Assembly: GCA_025602915.1 (NCBI GenBank)
Contig: JAHLJZ010000016.1
Span: 186,001 to 250,000, forward strand
Direction of reading: 5' to 3'
DNA: 64,000 nucleotides
Origin: Paraphysoderma sedebokerense
Lineage: Eukaryota > Blastocladiomycota > Physodermatomycetes > Physodermatales > Physodermataceae
The position numbers and the translations under genes were made by a program. Position 1 is the first letter of the stretch; every line of letters starts with the position of its first letter. Shown here in pieces: positions 33,150-45,348 of this stretch. The notes below the pieces were generated by a model, which was given only the letters and a program-made list of their open reading frames with translations, had not been told where the DNA came from and ran no database searches.

Positions 33150-34993
33150 ATGGCAACCGTCGAGCCGAACACACCGCCTTCGGAATCCCCGAAACCCCAA
33201 ATGAAACCGAAGAAAGAAAAGAAGGAGGTTAAGAAATTTGTCCTCAAGACTCCAAAGGTTTATAGCTTCCCCTTATATGGTTTACTATATGTATTGCCCA
33301 TATTGACCTTGAATAATAGGGAACCCGAGACTTTGGGCCGCCAGAGATGGCACTTAGAAACAGAATCTTTTCGACCATTATCGACATTTATCAAAAGCAC
33401 GGAGCGGTAACAATCGATACTCCAGTATTCGAACTCAAGGAAATTCTCGCCGGAAAATACGGTGAAGATTCTAAATTAATTTATGATTTAGCGGATCAAG
33501 GTGGTGAATTGTCTAGTTTAAGATACGATTTGACTGTGCCATTCGCTAGATTTTTGGCCATGAATGGAAACTTATATCAAAATTTCAAACGATATCATAT
33601 TGCCAAGGTTTATAGAAGGGACACCCCGTCTGTGTCAAAAGGTAGAATGAGAGAGTTTTACCAATGTGTATGTGCATCAATTTATTCCGCTTATATTGTG
33701 AAGAGCACCAGCTTATATTTATCTTTTTTTAGGATTTCGACATTGCCGGAACTTACGAATCCATGGTTCCTGATTCCGAAATCATTCGAATCATGTCTGA
33801 AGTTCTTACCACCCTTGACGTTGGCCCTTTCCTCATCAAAGTCAACCATAGAAAAATTCTTGACTCAATCTTTGAAGTTTGCGGAGTTCCCCATGAATCC
33901 ATTCGACCTATTTCATCTGCTGTGGACAAAATGGATAAGATGGTTTGGGCTGAAGTTAAGAAAGAAATGGTCGAGGAGAAAGGATTACCTGAAGATGTCG
34001 CGGATAGAATTGGTGAATATGTTAAACACAAAGGAGGAAAGGAGTTGATTGAGAAACTGAAGAATGATGAAAAATTTAAAGAGAATGAAAATGCCAAGGC
34101 CGGTTTACACGAAATGGAGTTGTTGTTTAAGTACACAGAAATTTTGAAATGCGACGACAAGGTAAAATTATCACAGCAGTTATAGTTTCTTGTAGCTTCT
34201 TAGAATTGCTTGGCGTATGTTATTGTCTTACTGACTTGAGCTGTTTTTTAAGATTTCATTCGACCTTTCCCTTGCGCGTGGATTGGACTACTACACTGGT
34301 ATCATCTATGAAGCCATTCTTACTGATCAGCCAACACCCTTGACGGAACAACCACCAGCTAACGGCAACGGTAAGTCGAAACCAAAGAAGTCGAAGAAAA
34401 ACGAAGACGAAGAAGACGAATCAGTTGGTGTTGGATCAGTTGCAGCTGGTGGTCGATATGATGATCTAGTCGGTATGTTTGCAGGCACAAATAAAAAGGG
34501 CGAACCGAACAGAATTCCTTGCGTAGGATTTAGTGTTGGGGTGGAACGAATCTTTTCGATATTGCTGAAAAAACAAAAAATTGAAACAATCAAGAGCAAT
34601 ATGACGGAAGTGTATGTCATGGCTGTGGGTGATGGGTTGTTGGAGCAGAGAATGAAAGTTTGTACTGAATTATGGGATGGTGGTATAAGAGTGAGTTTTC
34701 GAAACGTTTTCTTTTCCTCGAAATCGTTTTGACATTTGTGGATACAATATTAACTTCTATATTCTTCCTAGGCGGAATATATGTACAAGTTAAAGCCAAA
34801 ATTACAAGCTCAATTTACCGTATGCGACAAAGAACAAATTCCATTCGCCGTAATTATTGGTAAAGACGAGTTAGAATCTGGCGTTGTTAAAATTAAAGAT
34901 ATGCAAAATAAGAACGAGAACGAAGGTGGGGGTGTAACCGTCAAACGAGAAGAGATGGTTGACTTCTTGAAGAAAAAACTTGGAAGAGCGTAA
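33150..34993 (+). CDS. HTS1: histidyl-tRNA synthetase
   Basis: Class II aminoacyl-tRNA synthetase that charges tRNA-His. The N-terminus is a Lys/Pro/Glu-rich extension ([20 protein letters not shown]) joined across an intron to [17 protein letters not shown]. Later blocks are [20 protein letters not shown] (across an intron near 33669-33733), the motif 2 area [14 protein letters not shown] with [12 protein letters not shown], and the histidine-specific [13 protein letters not shown] (HisA/B). The anticodon-binding C-terminal part includes [17 protein letters not shown]. Ends KLGRA at 34993. About five introns; the long inserted Lys/Glu-rich segment (34370-34430, [14 protein letters not shown]) is characteristic of fungal and metazoan enzymes. 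Single gene usually encodes cytosolic and mitochondrial forms by alternative starts; no mitochondrial presequence is visible here. Confidence 0.95.
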
Positions 34994-35292
34994 ATGATCG
35001 ATCTTCAGAGGACAAAATGCTAGAGTCGTTGTAGTTTGATGTACTGTACTTTAAATTCTTTAATCATGTTGTAGATTATATTAATTTGAGGTTGACCAAT
35101 TAAGATCATTAATACATCAATTATTTCTACCCATTTGGAATATATGACAGCGTGCTGAAGACAGCAAATCTTTTGGTGAATCCATTTAGATTATTCGTGA
35201 CCTTTGCGTGTTAGTATTGTCGCATTCGCTTCCGTCCTCAAATTTGTTTATGCTTAGCGGAACAGCAATTTTTATGGGTGCAGTTTATTGCA
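34994..35292. other. intergenic, convergent 3' ends
   Basis: 300 bp, AT-rich, nothing seen. It separates the HisRS 3' end from the small minus-strand gene. Confidence 0.4.
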
Positions 35293-36133
35293 TCAATTCG
35301 TGGACACTTTGCGACTACTTTCATGTGTCAGGTGGTTGTCGGTTCCCAAAGCTTTCTGCACAATCGAGGATGTTTTTAACGGTAAATTATCGCCCGGTGT
35401 AACGAACTCCGGTCTAGGCGATGTAGCAAAATTCTCAAGCGTTGCTTTTTTCATCTGAATTTCTTGTATGGATGTATATGTGGTTTGTTCAGAGAAGTTA
35501 TATATAGGCGAAGAAGTGTCCATTGAGAATACATCTGTCTTATACTGATCACTTGCATCGGATGTCTCGATTCTGGAGCTATAGATATTGTCAAATTTCT
35601 GCAGTCAAAGTAAGCGAGTCTTTTCGCCGGACTACCTTAACTGTCCTTCGTTTTTCTGATTCCAAATTGCTGCGTCTGTCTTTTCGTTGTCACCATACTT
35701 TTCCCTTTCACTCATTGTCCGATGCCCATTATTCAATTCATCTCGATTTTTTGATACAAATGTATAGGTAGACAAGGTAGAATTTATTTCCTTTAAATAA
35801 GGAGAATTAGCCATTGTCTGTTTGTACGCCGATAATCTCTGAATCATATGCATCAAATTCTGACGACGTCGCGAGGTTTTACTCTTTCATGTGTTGGATG
35901 CATCGTTTAAGCCGTCGATTAACAGCAAAGATCTGATATTAGTCTTACGTTATCAACATGGGTATAAAGAATGTCGAGGAATAGAAAAAGTTGAAATCCG
36001 AGGTTAGGAAAGAGTTTACCGATACCTTTTGTATCTGAGAGCTCGTGCTTGTAATTCGATCGCATGCTTCCTTTGTTACTTCCATTAAGTCAAACTCCTT
36101 ATGAAGCGAAGGAAGGTAAGGTAGGTTTGTAAC
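35293..36133 (-). CDS. helical protein, unrecognised (5' end not found)
   Basis: Three exons of a minus-strand gene can be joined in phase 0: 36133 to about 36035 (VTNLPYLPSLHKEFDLMEVT, KEACDRITSTSSQIQK), then one starting NLMHMIQRLSAYKQTMANSP (to about 35753, ending STYTF), then one from about 35603 (KFDNIYSSRIETSDASDQYK) to the stop at 35293 (through NFATSPRPEFVTPGDNLPLK). The N-terminal half is alpha-helical and the C-terminal half is Ser/Thr/Pro-rich with a TPG motif. An exon IFAVNRRLKRCIQHMKE at 35930-35879 can be joined to the same donor instead and gives a shorter product. A kinetochore Ska3-like identity is conceivable from the helix-plus-TPG layout but unproven. The first exon was not located. 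Confidence 0.4.
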
Positions 36134-36712
36134 CTAGATGAAATAAATATCAGGCGCATCACCATCAAAGTTAGCTGAAAACAGGAATGATGGAGAAAGA
36201 CTCTCGATTACCATCTCCGGATGCTGGTCGGACTTTTTACGGGGTCTCTCCATTGGTTTACGGAAGAGCGAGTTTGGAGGGGACAGCGGGGACAGAGCAT
36301 GCATTGTGCGGAGTCAATCCTGCAGACGAAGGGAGGAAAGAAAAGACGCGCGAGGGAACCAACTGGTGAACTAGAACTGTGGTGGAATAATATTAGGAGA
36401 TATTTCAATCCGATGTAATCTTCGAATCTGCCTAAAGCACTGCCCTCCTCTGTCCTAATTCCCATTTGTGAGTTCATAATAATCGCTTCGTTCGTCCATC
36501 TCCATTAACTTCATAATACTTCTCTTCGGCGACCATTTTGCTCTGTTTGTCTCCACTCTCCAGTGTCGTGTGCGATTGGATTTTTTCGCGAGTTTATCTT
36601 TCCATTGTTCAAGCCAGCCGAAGGAAAAAGTGAAATCCCGTGTAGTTGTGGTGAGATACAAATCTATCTGAAGCTCATTCTACACTTCATTCCATAGTCT
36701 TATCCTCAATAA
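36134..36712. other. shared 5' region of two divergent genes
   Basis: Divergent between the helical protein and the CDKN3-like phosphatase. Short frames in all phases, none convincing. The missing 5' exon of the helical protein may lie in the left 100 bp. Confidence 0.35.
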
Positions 36713-37919
36713 TGTCCAAAATTCACCCAGATATCAAAACGAGTTCTTCTCACCCGATAAATGTATTTAACTCATCTTGCTTCGGCATCCTCGTTTATCA
36801 CTGAGCATTCTGACATAACATACAACTTCTTCTTGTGGTTCTCTGATATTTAACTAGGTTTCATGGATTATACCACCAGAATTGCTTATCCGTAAAGATA
36901 TCCAATATACTCCATTCAAAGACTTGTTAGAACATATTACTGAAATAGATGAAAATGAAATGAAAGCTCGGAATATCCATGAGAAAAGGAGACACTCTGA
37001 AGATGGAACGAATGCTCTAAGAAGAGAAGTTGAATCAAGAGGTGTTACAAATGTGAGCGGTGCTCTTCCTTTAGCGAATGGAATTGCAACAAAGAACGTA
37101 CAGGACAAAGAGAAGGAGAAAAAATTGGGCAACATTTGCCTGAGTTCTTGTCCTGGGAAGAAAGTCCGACTTGATACTGGTATTGTCAGAGGTCGACTGC
37201 CAATTAATCGAGATTTGAATCAAGACTTTGCGAGGATAAGTGGATTGGGAGTTTCTACAGTAGTTTGGTGAGTTCCTGAATTTGTTATGGGCAACGGGAT
37301 GTGGAACGCGATCACTCTATCTTGCTAACTTTCAAAGATGTTCGCTCTCGATTTGTGCAACATAGCTGTCTGAATGATGCCGAACTTGCATTTCTCGGTG
37401 CCAGGTGGGAGAATTATAATGAGTATGCGAAACAGAATAAACTTGAGGTGTTAAGGTAAGGGTTCTCTTGCTACGCTTCTAAACACCTGTCTATATTGAA
37501 ACTGCGTTTCCGTCCTCTTCAGGCTGCCCATTATCGAAGGAAGTTGTCCAGACAAAATCGAAGATCTCCATAGCCTCGTCCAACAGATTGATCAAAGAAT
37601 ATCGAAAGGAGAAAATGTTCTTGTGCATTGTCGCGGAGGTGCAATCACCGGTTTAATATCAACTGTGGATGCTTCATACTTTTGAACTAACAAAACATTT
37701 TAAAAATGTTTTCATCTAATAGGTATTGGAAGAGCAGGATTAGTGGCATGTTGTTGGCTTCTCTATTCAAAGCAGATGTTCGATGCAGTCCGAGTGATCC
37801 GTCTAATGCGACGAAGACGTTCACCCAAAGCAATCGAAACAATAATACAAGAGGATTTCATTGCCAAGTACGCGGAGTACGTGAGCCATAAAAAAGAGGT
37901 CGAATTCAGAAAGAATTAA
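36713..37919 (+). CDS. CDKN3/KAP-like dual-specificity phosphatase
   Basis: Cysteine phosphatase of the CDKN3/KAP type, which in animals dephosphorylates cyclin-dependent kinases. The first exon MSKIHPDIKTSSSHPIN joins in phase to VSWIIPPELLIRKDIQYTPF. Later exons give ISGLGVSTVVCCLNDAELAF and LGARWENYNEYAKQNKLEVL, then RLPIIEGSCPDKIEDL and the active site HCRGGIGRAGLVACC, followed by MRRRRSPKAIE and FIAKYAEYVSHKKEVEFRKN. The HCx5R core H-C-R-G-G-I-G-R is assembled across an intron whose donor is 37639 (GTGCAA) and whose acceptor is 37721. A second GT donor 12 nt downstream would insert four residues (A-I-T-G) into the loop in frame. Introns are near 36764-36858, 37269-37370, 37458-37522 and 37639-37721. 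Confidence 0.85.
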
Positions 37920-38342
37920 TTCGTTTCGAACTGGTCATGTTCGGATTGATTATTTATTTTCGCCTCTTGTTAGAAGCGTGTTATGACAAGGGGTAAATGT
38001 AAACTACTTGCGGGATAGACGGAATTTTGAAAATTCTATTTAAATGTTGTCAGATAATTTGCGGCAGTACACATATAGAGACGGATGTAAGAGTATCAGG
38101 AGGATTAAAAGGAAATATAATGAAACAATGGTAGAAATGACTGGCAAAAGAAATTGTAAAACGCGACATGTCGCATAATGCGTGTTGCCCACTTCCTTCC
38201 TCAACCTTCAACTTTCAGAATTCATCTTCATTTGTCCCGAAAGCATAAACGCAGACACTCATCATTCCATCATATTTGGCTGCGGCTCAAATATATTAGC
38301 TGAAACATCTTCATCCCTCCGTCTTCGTAGTTGTATAAAAGA
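37920..38342. other. intergenic, SPG1 upstream region
   Basis: 420 bp between two same-strand genes, no coding signal. T/C-rich just before 38343. Confidence 0.4.
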
Positions 38343-39617
38343 ATGTCCGACACCATAGACTCTTTGGAATCTGCCGCTTCATCTTCCTCCCAAGTTGGGT
38401 CTTCTCAGAGCACATTGTCGGCAGACGGTAAAAAGAATAGGTTTGTACCTGAATTATTTCTTAGCTTCTTTCTCTCTATTTCATTCTACACATTTTACCT
38501 TCCAATTTCGTTGTTCCAAGTCCCCATCCATTCTACGTTGAGGGGGAAGAATCATCACCATGACTTCTAACCAACATTCCTCCTTTATTTTACCATTCGA
38601 ATAATTGTCCGAATAATGATTGTACTAAAAGCGTGGTAATAAAAGTCGGGATGGTTGGAGACTCACAAATTGGAAAGACAAGTTTAATGGTAAAATATGT
38701 TGAAGGGTCGTTTGACGAAGACTATATACAGACTTTAGGTGGGTGCAGACAATTTTTCTTCCTTTCCTATTGAATGGTAATGATTCATTGTTCTCATATT
38801 GAATTCCCTCTTTAAAATTATGCTATTGTCACTTTTCTTCGTTTCGTGGTACTTTGCCTCGACATCGCTGTTATCCGACACCCAAATTTCGACTGACATT
38901 CGGAATGCGTTGCAACTAATTGTACTCTGTCAAAACAAAACTAATTCCCCATGAATAAACCCACGCAGGTGTAAACTTTATGGAGAAAACTATTTCTGTT
39001 CGGAATACGGAGATAACTTTTTCGATATGGGATTTAGGTGGTCAAAGAGAATTCGTCAATATGTTGCCACTTGTGTGTAACGATGCGGTTGCGATACTGT
39101 TCATGTTTGATTTGACTCGAAAGAGTACATTAAATAGTATTAAAGAGTGGTATAGACAGGCGAGAGGATTCAACAAGGTGCGTTTTACGGCTCTTGATAC
39201 CCAAATCTTCTGATACTTGGAAAGATGAGGATGAGTGAATCCGTTGATAATCGAAGAGTAAACGCTGATCAATTTTGTATTCGTCCGGATACGATATTAC
39301 AGACTGCGATACCATTTCTTATTGGAACGAAATACGATCATTTCGCGACATTCCCAAAAGAAGAACAGGAAGAAATAACGAAACAGGTTTGTAATCTTCG
39401 ATTTTCCAGTTCTTTTCTTATGGATCCTGTTCTAATTTATGTCCCTTGCTAGGCTCGAAAGTTTTCTAAAGCAATGAAAGCTTCCCTCATTTTCTGCTCA
39501 ACCTCCCATTCGATAAACGTCCAGAAAATTTTCAAAATTGTACTTAGCAAAGCGTTCGATCTCAAATGCACTATCCCGAGAATTGAAGAGGTCGGAGCGC
39601 CAATCTTGGAGTATTAA
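38343..39617 (+). CDS. SPG1: septation/mitotic-exit GTPase Spg1/Tem1
   Basis: Small GTPase of the SIN/MEN pathway (Spg1 in fission yeast, Tem1 in budding yeast) that triggers cytokinesis and septation. Begins with a Ser-rich leader [20 protein letters not shown] and a Ser-rich start, then across an intron to [20 protein letters not shown] (G1 GDSQIGKTS). Switch region [10 protein letters not shown], exon break, [21 protein letters not shown]3 [13 protein letters not shown] and G4 [20 protein letters not shown]. The C-terminal part ends [10 protein letters not shown] without a CAAX box, as in Spg1/Tem1. The DxxG box is DLGGQ as in this subfamily, where the usual Ras DTAGQ differs. Introns near 38443-38603, 38740-38969, 39178-39303 and 39390-39453 were read from splice signals. 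Confidence 0.92.
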
Positions 39618-40232
39618 TCGATCGGATTCAACATTTTCTTTCACTATGATTAATAATTGTATGAGCGGCACCAAGAGTGGCAGCAATCGGTTAATGGCTG
39701 ATTAGAATATTTTTGTTAAAGAGAGAACCCTTTGCGAGATTCCTCGAGGCGGAAGATAGCAGTCAAAGGAACAAGAATGCATTGTGTCACTTGATTTTAT
39801 AGTTGCAGAAGCTGGTATAGATAACCGAGACTCTTAGTTCTCGTGCTTTATAATAATTACTGTACAAAACCTAAAATAAAAGTAGAATAACTTTTGCTAT
39901 TATCATTCATCTTTCATGAGCATATCGCCTGTTTCAAGGTGGAGCGACCGTATTGTCGTCGATTCAAAAACGTCATTTCAAAGAAAATATCAATACATCC
40001 CCAATTAGGAATAAACTGTTCGAAACGTAATGACAGCACTAGTTACTATACATATTAAAGCAGAAGTATTAGTCAAGGCTCCATTAAAATAGAGACGCGA
40101 TTCATACAAGGTCAACTCTTCTAAGTGATCACTATGGAGATAATCGCGTGACTGCGAATAATAATCTGCGACAATTACGACTTCGTTGCCAGCTCAACGG
40201 AAGCTTTAAAAGAAAATTGATATTGACCGACA
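39618..40232. other. intergenic, 600 bp
   Basis: No gene seen. Low GC, no splice-linked frames. Confidence 0.4.
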
Positions 40233-41542
40233 ATGTCAGGCAAAAGATTATTTATACCCCTAAATCCAATCAGAAATAATTATCGCCGAGTAACGGGTAT
40301 GTTGTTGACACTATCTTTTCTGTTTGATCGCGAAGTAACAATCCTTTCCATATCTTAGTTGTCCAACAGCCGAAAATCGTACCAACAGTTCAGATTAGGT
40401 TATTTTCTAAGAGTTTCATTCAAAAGCAAGCTGGTAAAATCTCATTATGTATTTAATGTTCTCACTTTCTTTTGAGCAACGAATTAATATGATATTGATT
40501 TCATTCAGCGGAACCGCAAGTACAACCAATCTCCACACCATCTACACCATCCTCCTCACACGATACTTTTGAATCCATCTATAACGATACTTTAACCAAG
40601 TTAGATCCTACACATCCTGAAATTCCCAAACACACACGACTAAATGCCTTGGCACGAACTGTCCAATCTCCGTCTCAATTAGATCTAGTGCTAGATTTAC
40701 TTCCAAAATGGAAATATAAGCAACTTCCGTTTGGAAGTCACACTACTCACCTCATTTTACGAGCTACACAAAAATATAAGAATCCAGTGACCGCGTTAGA
40801 ACTGCTAAGTAATCAGACGAAATATGGGTTTACCCCAGATCAAACTACCATGTACGAATTGATGAATCAGTTCAGGGAAGACGTGTTGAAAACGAATGCT
40901 TCGAAATCAGAGTCAACAAAATCACAAGATGAAACAACACCGTCACCGTTGGATTGTTTGTTCATTTCGTATGGACTCTTCTCTCATTTTCATCTTCCCT
41001 CATTCGATTCTACCGCTCTTAACTTCCTCATAACGACAAGCGCATTGGAAGGTACTGAGGAAGGATGGAGAAGAGCTTGGGTAACCATGAAAGAAGCACC
41101 AAAAGAAAAATTGAAATGGGAAAGTAATTTCGTCCGGATGATGGCGTTCTTGGAGCCCCCAAAATTAAAAGTCTCGGGCAGCAGCGAAAACGTTAGCGAA
41201 AATGAAGGAGATGGCGTGGACAGAATAAAATTGCCATCTGACTTTCCAAAAGCTCAAAGCTTGAAGGAAGCGGTTGACTGTTTCGAGATAGTTGTGCGCG
41301 GGGAGATAGATGAATCTGGACCGAAGGAAAATGAAGGAGCCGAAGAAAACAATAAGCGTGATCATATCCCGGAGTTTTTAGATAAAACTTTATTGTCGGA
41401 GATGGTGTTGAAGTTAAAGAAGTACGTTATTGATTCGGGGAATAGTCAGTTGATGGATAAAACGAAAAAGTTGTTCGATATTTCCAGAAACCATGGTGGC
41501 ATTGTAAAAGTAGTGGAAGACTTCACAAAGAAGTCGCATTGA
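40233..41542 (+). CDS. mitochondrial PPR-like protein
   Basis: The start ATG 40233 reads MSGKRLFIPLNPIRNNYRRV and joins across two introns (near 40297-40358 and 40436-40508) to VVQQPKIVPTVQIRLFSKSF and AEPQVQPISTPSTPSSSHD. A basic, Ser-rich N-terminus suggests a mitochondrial presequence. The body (from about 40560 to 41300) is helical with repeated 30-35 residue units: LDLVLDLLPKWKYKQLPFGS, LILRATQKYKNPVTALELLS, TKYGFTPDQTTMYELMNQFR and YGLFSHFHLPSFDSTALNFL. These look like pentatricopeptide or TPR-like helical hairpins, but no perfect consensus was traced. The C-terminal part is Glu/Lys-rich. A role in mitochondrial ribosomes or RNA handling (like mS27) is an inference from architecture only. 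No premature stop. Confidence 0.6.
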
Positions 41543-42523
41543 TAGGGCGGCAATAAACCAGAATTTGGATCTATTGATTTTCATGGATCATCCAAATCAG
41601 CTTACTGAATGTAAGCGACGAGCATCATGTTCAGCTTTTCGTTGGACTTCTTCGCATGGAGTTTTGACAACTCTCGCATTTGATTTGAGCTTCTCGACGC
41701 GGCTAACGTTTTTACTCTGGAGTTATTGCAATGTGATGTCTGTGTTTGATAACCCTTGCATTTCATTTGAGCGTGTGAATGCGGCGAAAGTTTTCTCTCT
41801 GGAATTATTGTGATATGAGGTCTCTGTCGAATTGACGAGATTGCAATTGAACCTATCTAAAACTAATTGAAAACGCGAAATTCAGCGATGTTAGTATTTA
41901 CTATTGAGGGCATACCTTTCCATCAATGCCATACAATTAAGCAGACAACAATTCAAAGACGATTCCAACTGTAATGTGGGCTCATATACTACATATCACA
42001 ATACAATGCAAAATCATCCTGTCTTTGTTACCATCTGAAGGATTCCTGGCATCTGTGGTGTTAGCATTCGAACGGCTGAATTACGGAAGCATTCGAAATA
42101 TCAAATGTTCCTAGATTTAGAGTGGGCTCATACATGGATCACTTATTTTCTGGCATATCTGGATATATTATTACAATGTATGCTACTCAGGTTTTGAGAA
42201 TTTGGTTGAGTGCATCACGTGAGTAGACCTCACCACAACTTATAAGCCGATTGCTTACATCGATGCCTCTTGAGAGATTTTGTTGCGAAAGGACTCTAAA
42301 AGATTCTCAAAACCTCAATATTGAGTTCCGCTTTCAATTTTGGGTAAGTAATTGTCCATTTGGAATTTGGCAAGACCACGCATCACTCACTTTTGGGCCC
42401 ACTTACAAAACGCATACATTCTCAACCCCGCTGTCACCACTACTTTTAGCGTATACCCTTATTTTGAATCGATTTGGGGGATTCTGCAATCCTATCTGAT
42501 TTTTGACGTATACGAAATATAAT
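41543..42523. promoter_or_regulatory. intergenic, RAD21 upstream region with tandem repeat
   Basis: About 1 kb. Contains the 82-bp diverged tandem repeat listed separately. No coding signal. The right part is the presumed RAD21 promoter. Confidence 0.4.
41666..41829 (+). repeat. 82-bp diverged tandem duplication
   Basis: Unit 1 starts at 41666 (GACAACTCTCGCATTTGATT) and unit 2 at 41748 (GATAACCCTTGCATTTCATT). They align without gaps over 82 bp, about 70% identical by eye, each with CATTTxATTTGAGC early and CTCTGGxxTTATTG late. The period is not a multiple of three, so the repeat is not coding. It could be a decayed duplication or a regulatory module between the PPR-like gene and RAD21. Confidence 0.6.
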
Positions 42524-45348
42524 ATGTTCTTTTCTCAAGCCATATTATCCAAACGGGGTCCGTTGGCTAAAGTTTGGTTGGCCTCACACTATGAAAAGAA
42601 GCTGAGTAAAAGAGAAGTAGTACAAACCAATATTGAAACTAGCGTCGGTAATAATCTATTACATTTTTCTACTGTTAATAATGTATCTCGATGTCTTCAT
42701 ATCGTCGTCGTCATGTAGTTCGATTAAACTCCGACTTCAACCGCCACTGAGTAACATACTAATGGCTACATTTGTTTGGATTCCTTAATAGGTGCTATTA
42801 TTCAGGATGGAAAAGAGCCAAAGGCTATTCGATTAACTGGTCAACTGCTCCTCGGTGTTGTGAGAATTTACTCTAGGAAGGCCAGATATTTGTTGGAGGA
42901 TTGTAATGAAGCTAAATTAAAGTTGCAGATGGTGAATTGCTCAACATCTTTGGCCTCTATCGTATCAGGTTACTGACAACATATTTTATAACAGGCATTC
43001 AGACCCGGTGTGGTCGATATGCCGGAAGATCATGCTATCGCTGCATTGAATACGATCACCTTACCGGATGTTATTACAGAATTTGATATCATGTTGCCCG
43101 ATCCTGACTTCAACTTGTGAGTGTGCAGCTAATCCCGCTCCTCAACTCTCTAGGCCTGCAGATTAACTTCATTTCTGTAGTGCATGGAGCGAAGAACAGT
43201 CGCAACAATCTCAGGTCACTCTCTCCGCTAGCTCAAATCGGATTCAAGAAATCACAATTCCCGAATCATACACAACTCCTCGTCGCTCTACTTTATTGCT
43301 AACCCAGCCATTGGATAATCTCGAGGTGGATGTACCTCCGCTAGACTTTGGGTTTGACGATGAGCAATATCTGGATAAAGACTACGATGCAGATGCATCG
43401 ACTTCGAAACGTCCAAAAGGATCAGGCGGGATTGAGCAGTCCCCAGATGTGGAAATTGAAGTCGGTCGAGATGCTCAGCAAGAGCAATCTGTTTCATTTT
43501 CTCCTCGACTGGGATTAGATGGATTTAAAGATCTGGATGAATCTAGTAGATTAAGTCAGCGTTTTGCGAAAAGTAGCCAGGATAATCTATTGGCTGGAAA
43601 CGAGGAAGCAGTAGATTTGTTCGGTGGAATGGATGATCTCATGGATCTTGATTTACCAAGGTATTTTCACTCTTGCAGGGCTCCAAATTTGGTACGCGCT
43701 AAAATGTTACTACAGAGCGGAAGTACCCGATGCTTACGAGCCTCCGATGGACGAATATGACGCACCCATGGATCTACCATTTGAAGGTGCGAATTCATCA
43801 TTTGCTCTTGACTGCCACAAGCTATCTAATGCCCGCTTTTCGCAGATGATTTGAATGCAAGCGTTCAAGATAACATAATGTTCAATACACCGTTATCGGA
43901 GAGAAGTTTGAATGTTGAAGAACCAGAAAGAGTGGTAACTGCTGCCCAAAAACAGAAGTCTAGAGTTGTCAAGCGCAAACGCACATTGATCATTGATAAT
44001 GCTACTGAATTGTCAAACAGAGCCATGCAGGCACAGTTGAAAGATACATCGGATATTCGAACTAAGGTTCAGTACAGCACGCAGTCGTCTGTGATTTCTT
44101 ACTGTTAGATATCTTCTCAAAAAGCTAATTAAATTGTCAACTCATGCTGCAGCCATCATTTGTTCCGTCTTCTATAACGGCCATGCAAGTAGAGCTTCAA
44201 TGCCAAGACATCAAATCCCTCATGGAAAAGCCATCAATTCCGGGTCTTCCATCGCAACTACAGGATTTCATGACCTTCGCTTCATTCCGTCGTTCTAAAC
44301 ATAATATGAACGCACCTTCCAATGTCGATGACCGTGGGGATCACAATATCGTGATTGATGAGGTTATCCTCAATGAAGAAGCTGCTAAAGATGTAGAAGC
44401 ACCAGTGCCCGATGAGACAACTCTGGAACAGGATCTGATAGGAAATGGTGCGAATTTTGTAACCATCTGGCGAGCGGGCAGTTATGTGGAAAAGAATATT
44501 AACAGCTTCGGCATCTTCTCTATAGAATACCAAGCTCCCGATGTAAATGACTATCCTGCTCCCGACATGGAATATGTAGATGAGTATGAAGCTCCTGGAT
44601 ACGAACCGGACTATGAACCAGGTGTGCTTGATGAATCAGCCGGAGGAAATGTATCGATGCCAGCGACGGAGTCGGGTGATGTAATGGTACATTTTCTGAT
44701 TATTGTCTTATGAGCCCATGTGATGATCGAGTAACAACATACGGCACAGATACCCGCCGGAACGGAGGTGGAAGGGGAAGCTGAACTTGATCAACCGTCT
44801 GGTCTGGTTGCGGCTGATACATCCCTAATAGACATTTTCAGTCAAGCTTCACAACTTCCGGTGGCCGCCAAGCCTATCGATATGAATGACGTACATGACG
44901 AAATTCAACCTCTTGAACAAGAAGTGGACGAAGACAGGGAAGACGACGACGAAGGAGCTGTCGAGGGCGGTTTTAGCAAGAACACGATCCAAGCCATCAA
45001 ATTGTTGAAAACTCAATTGAATGGAAAGGAAAAGATTGAATTTAGGGAGACATCGGCTAAGGTATATATTTTTCTCGTTTTTCTCTTTCTTCCTATACAG
45101 TTGTCTATTCCGAAAGAATGCTAAACAATGTATTAGGCTAAGCGATCCGATGCAGCCAAGTTCTTTTTTGAACTATTGGTACTTAAGACTCGAGATATGG
45201 TTGATTTAAAACAAAGCGAAGCATTCGGCGATATCAGTATCTCTGCTACTGTATGTATTAGTACTTCATCTCGAATGTCAAAAAGTTCTTCTCTTCTGAC
45301 AACGTGCAATAGGAACGGTTGTTTGAGCAAGAAATTCCAGCTCGATAA
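42524..45348 (+). CDS. RAD21: cohesin kleisin subunit Rad21/Scc1
   Basis: Rad21/Scc1 closes the cohesin ring and is cut by separase at anaphase. The N-terminal Rad21/Rec8 block reads [40 protein letters not shown], and after an intron [40 protein letters not shown] (Smc3-binding region). A separase-type site lies in the exon at 43296-43660: EIEVGRDAQ, close to the fission-yeast site SIEVGRDA (consensus ExxR). The middle is acidic and low complexity. The C-terminal winged-helix that binds Smc1 ends [40 protein letters not shown]. Length and domains match mitotic Rad21 rather than meiotic Rec8, because of the separase site context and long acidic middle. About seven introns. Confidence 0.92.

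Noticed and set aside
33753-34160. Minus-strand 135-codon frame
   Set aside because: Antisense shadow of the HisRS exon, which has class II motifs.
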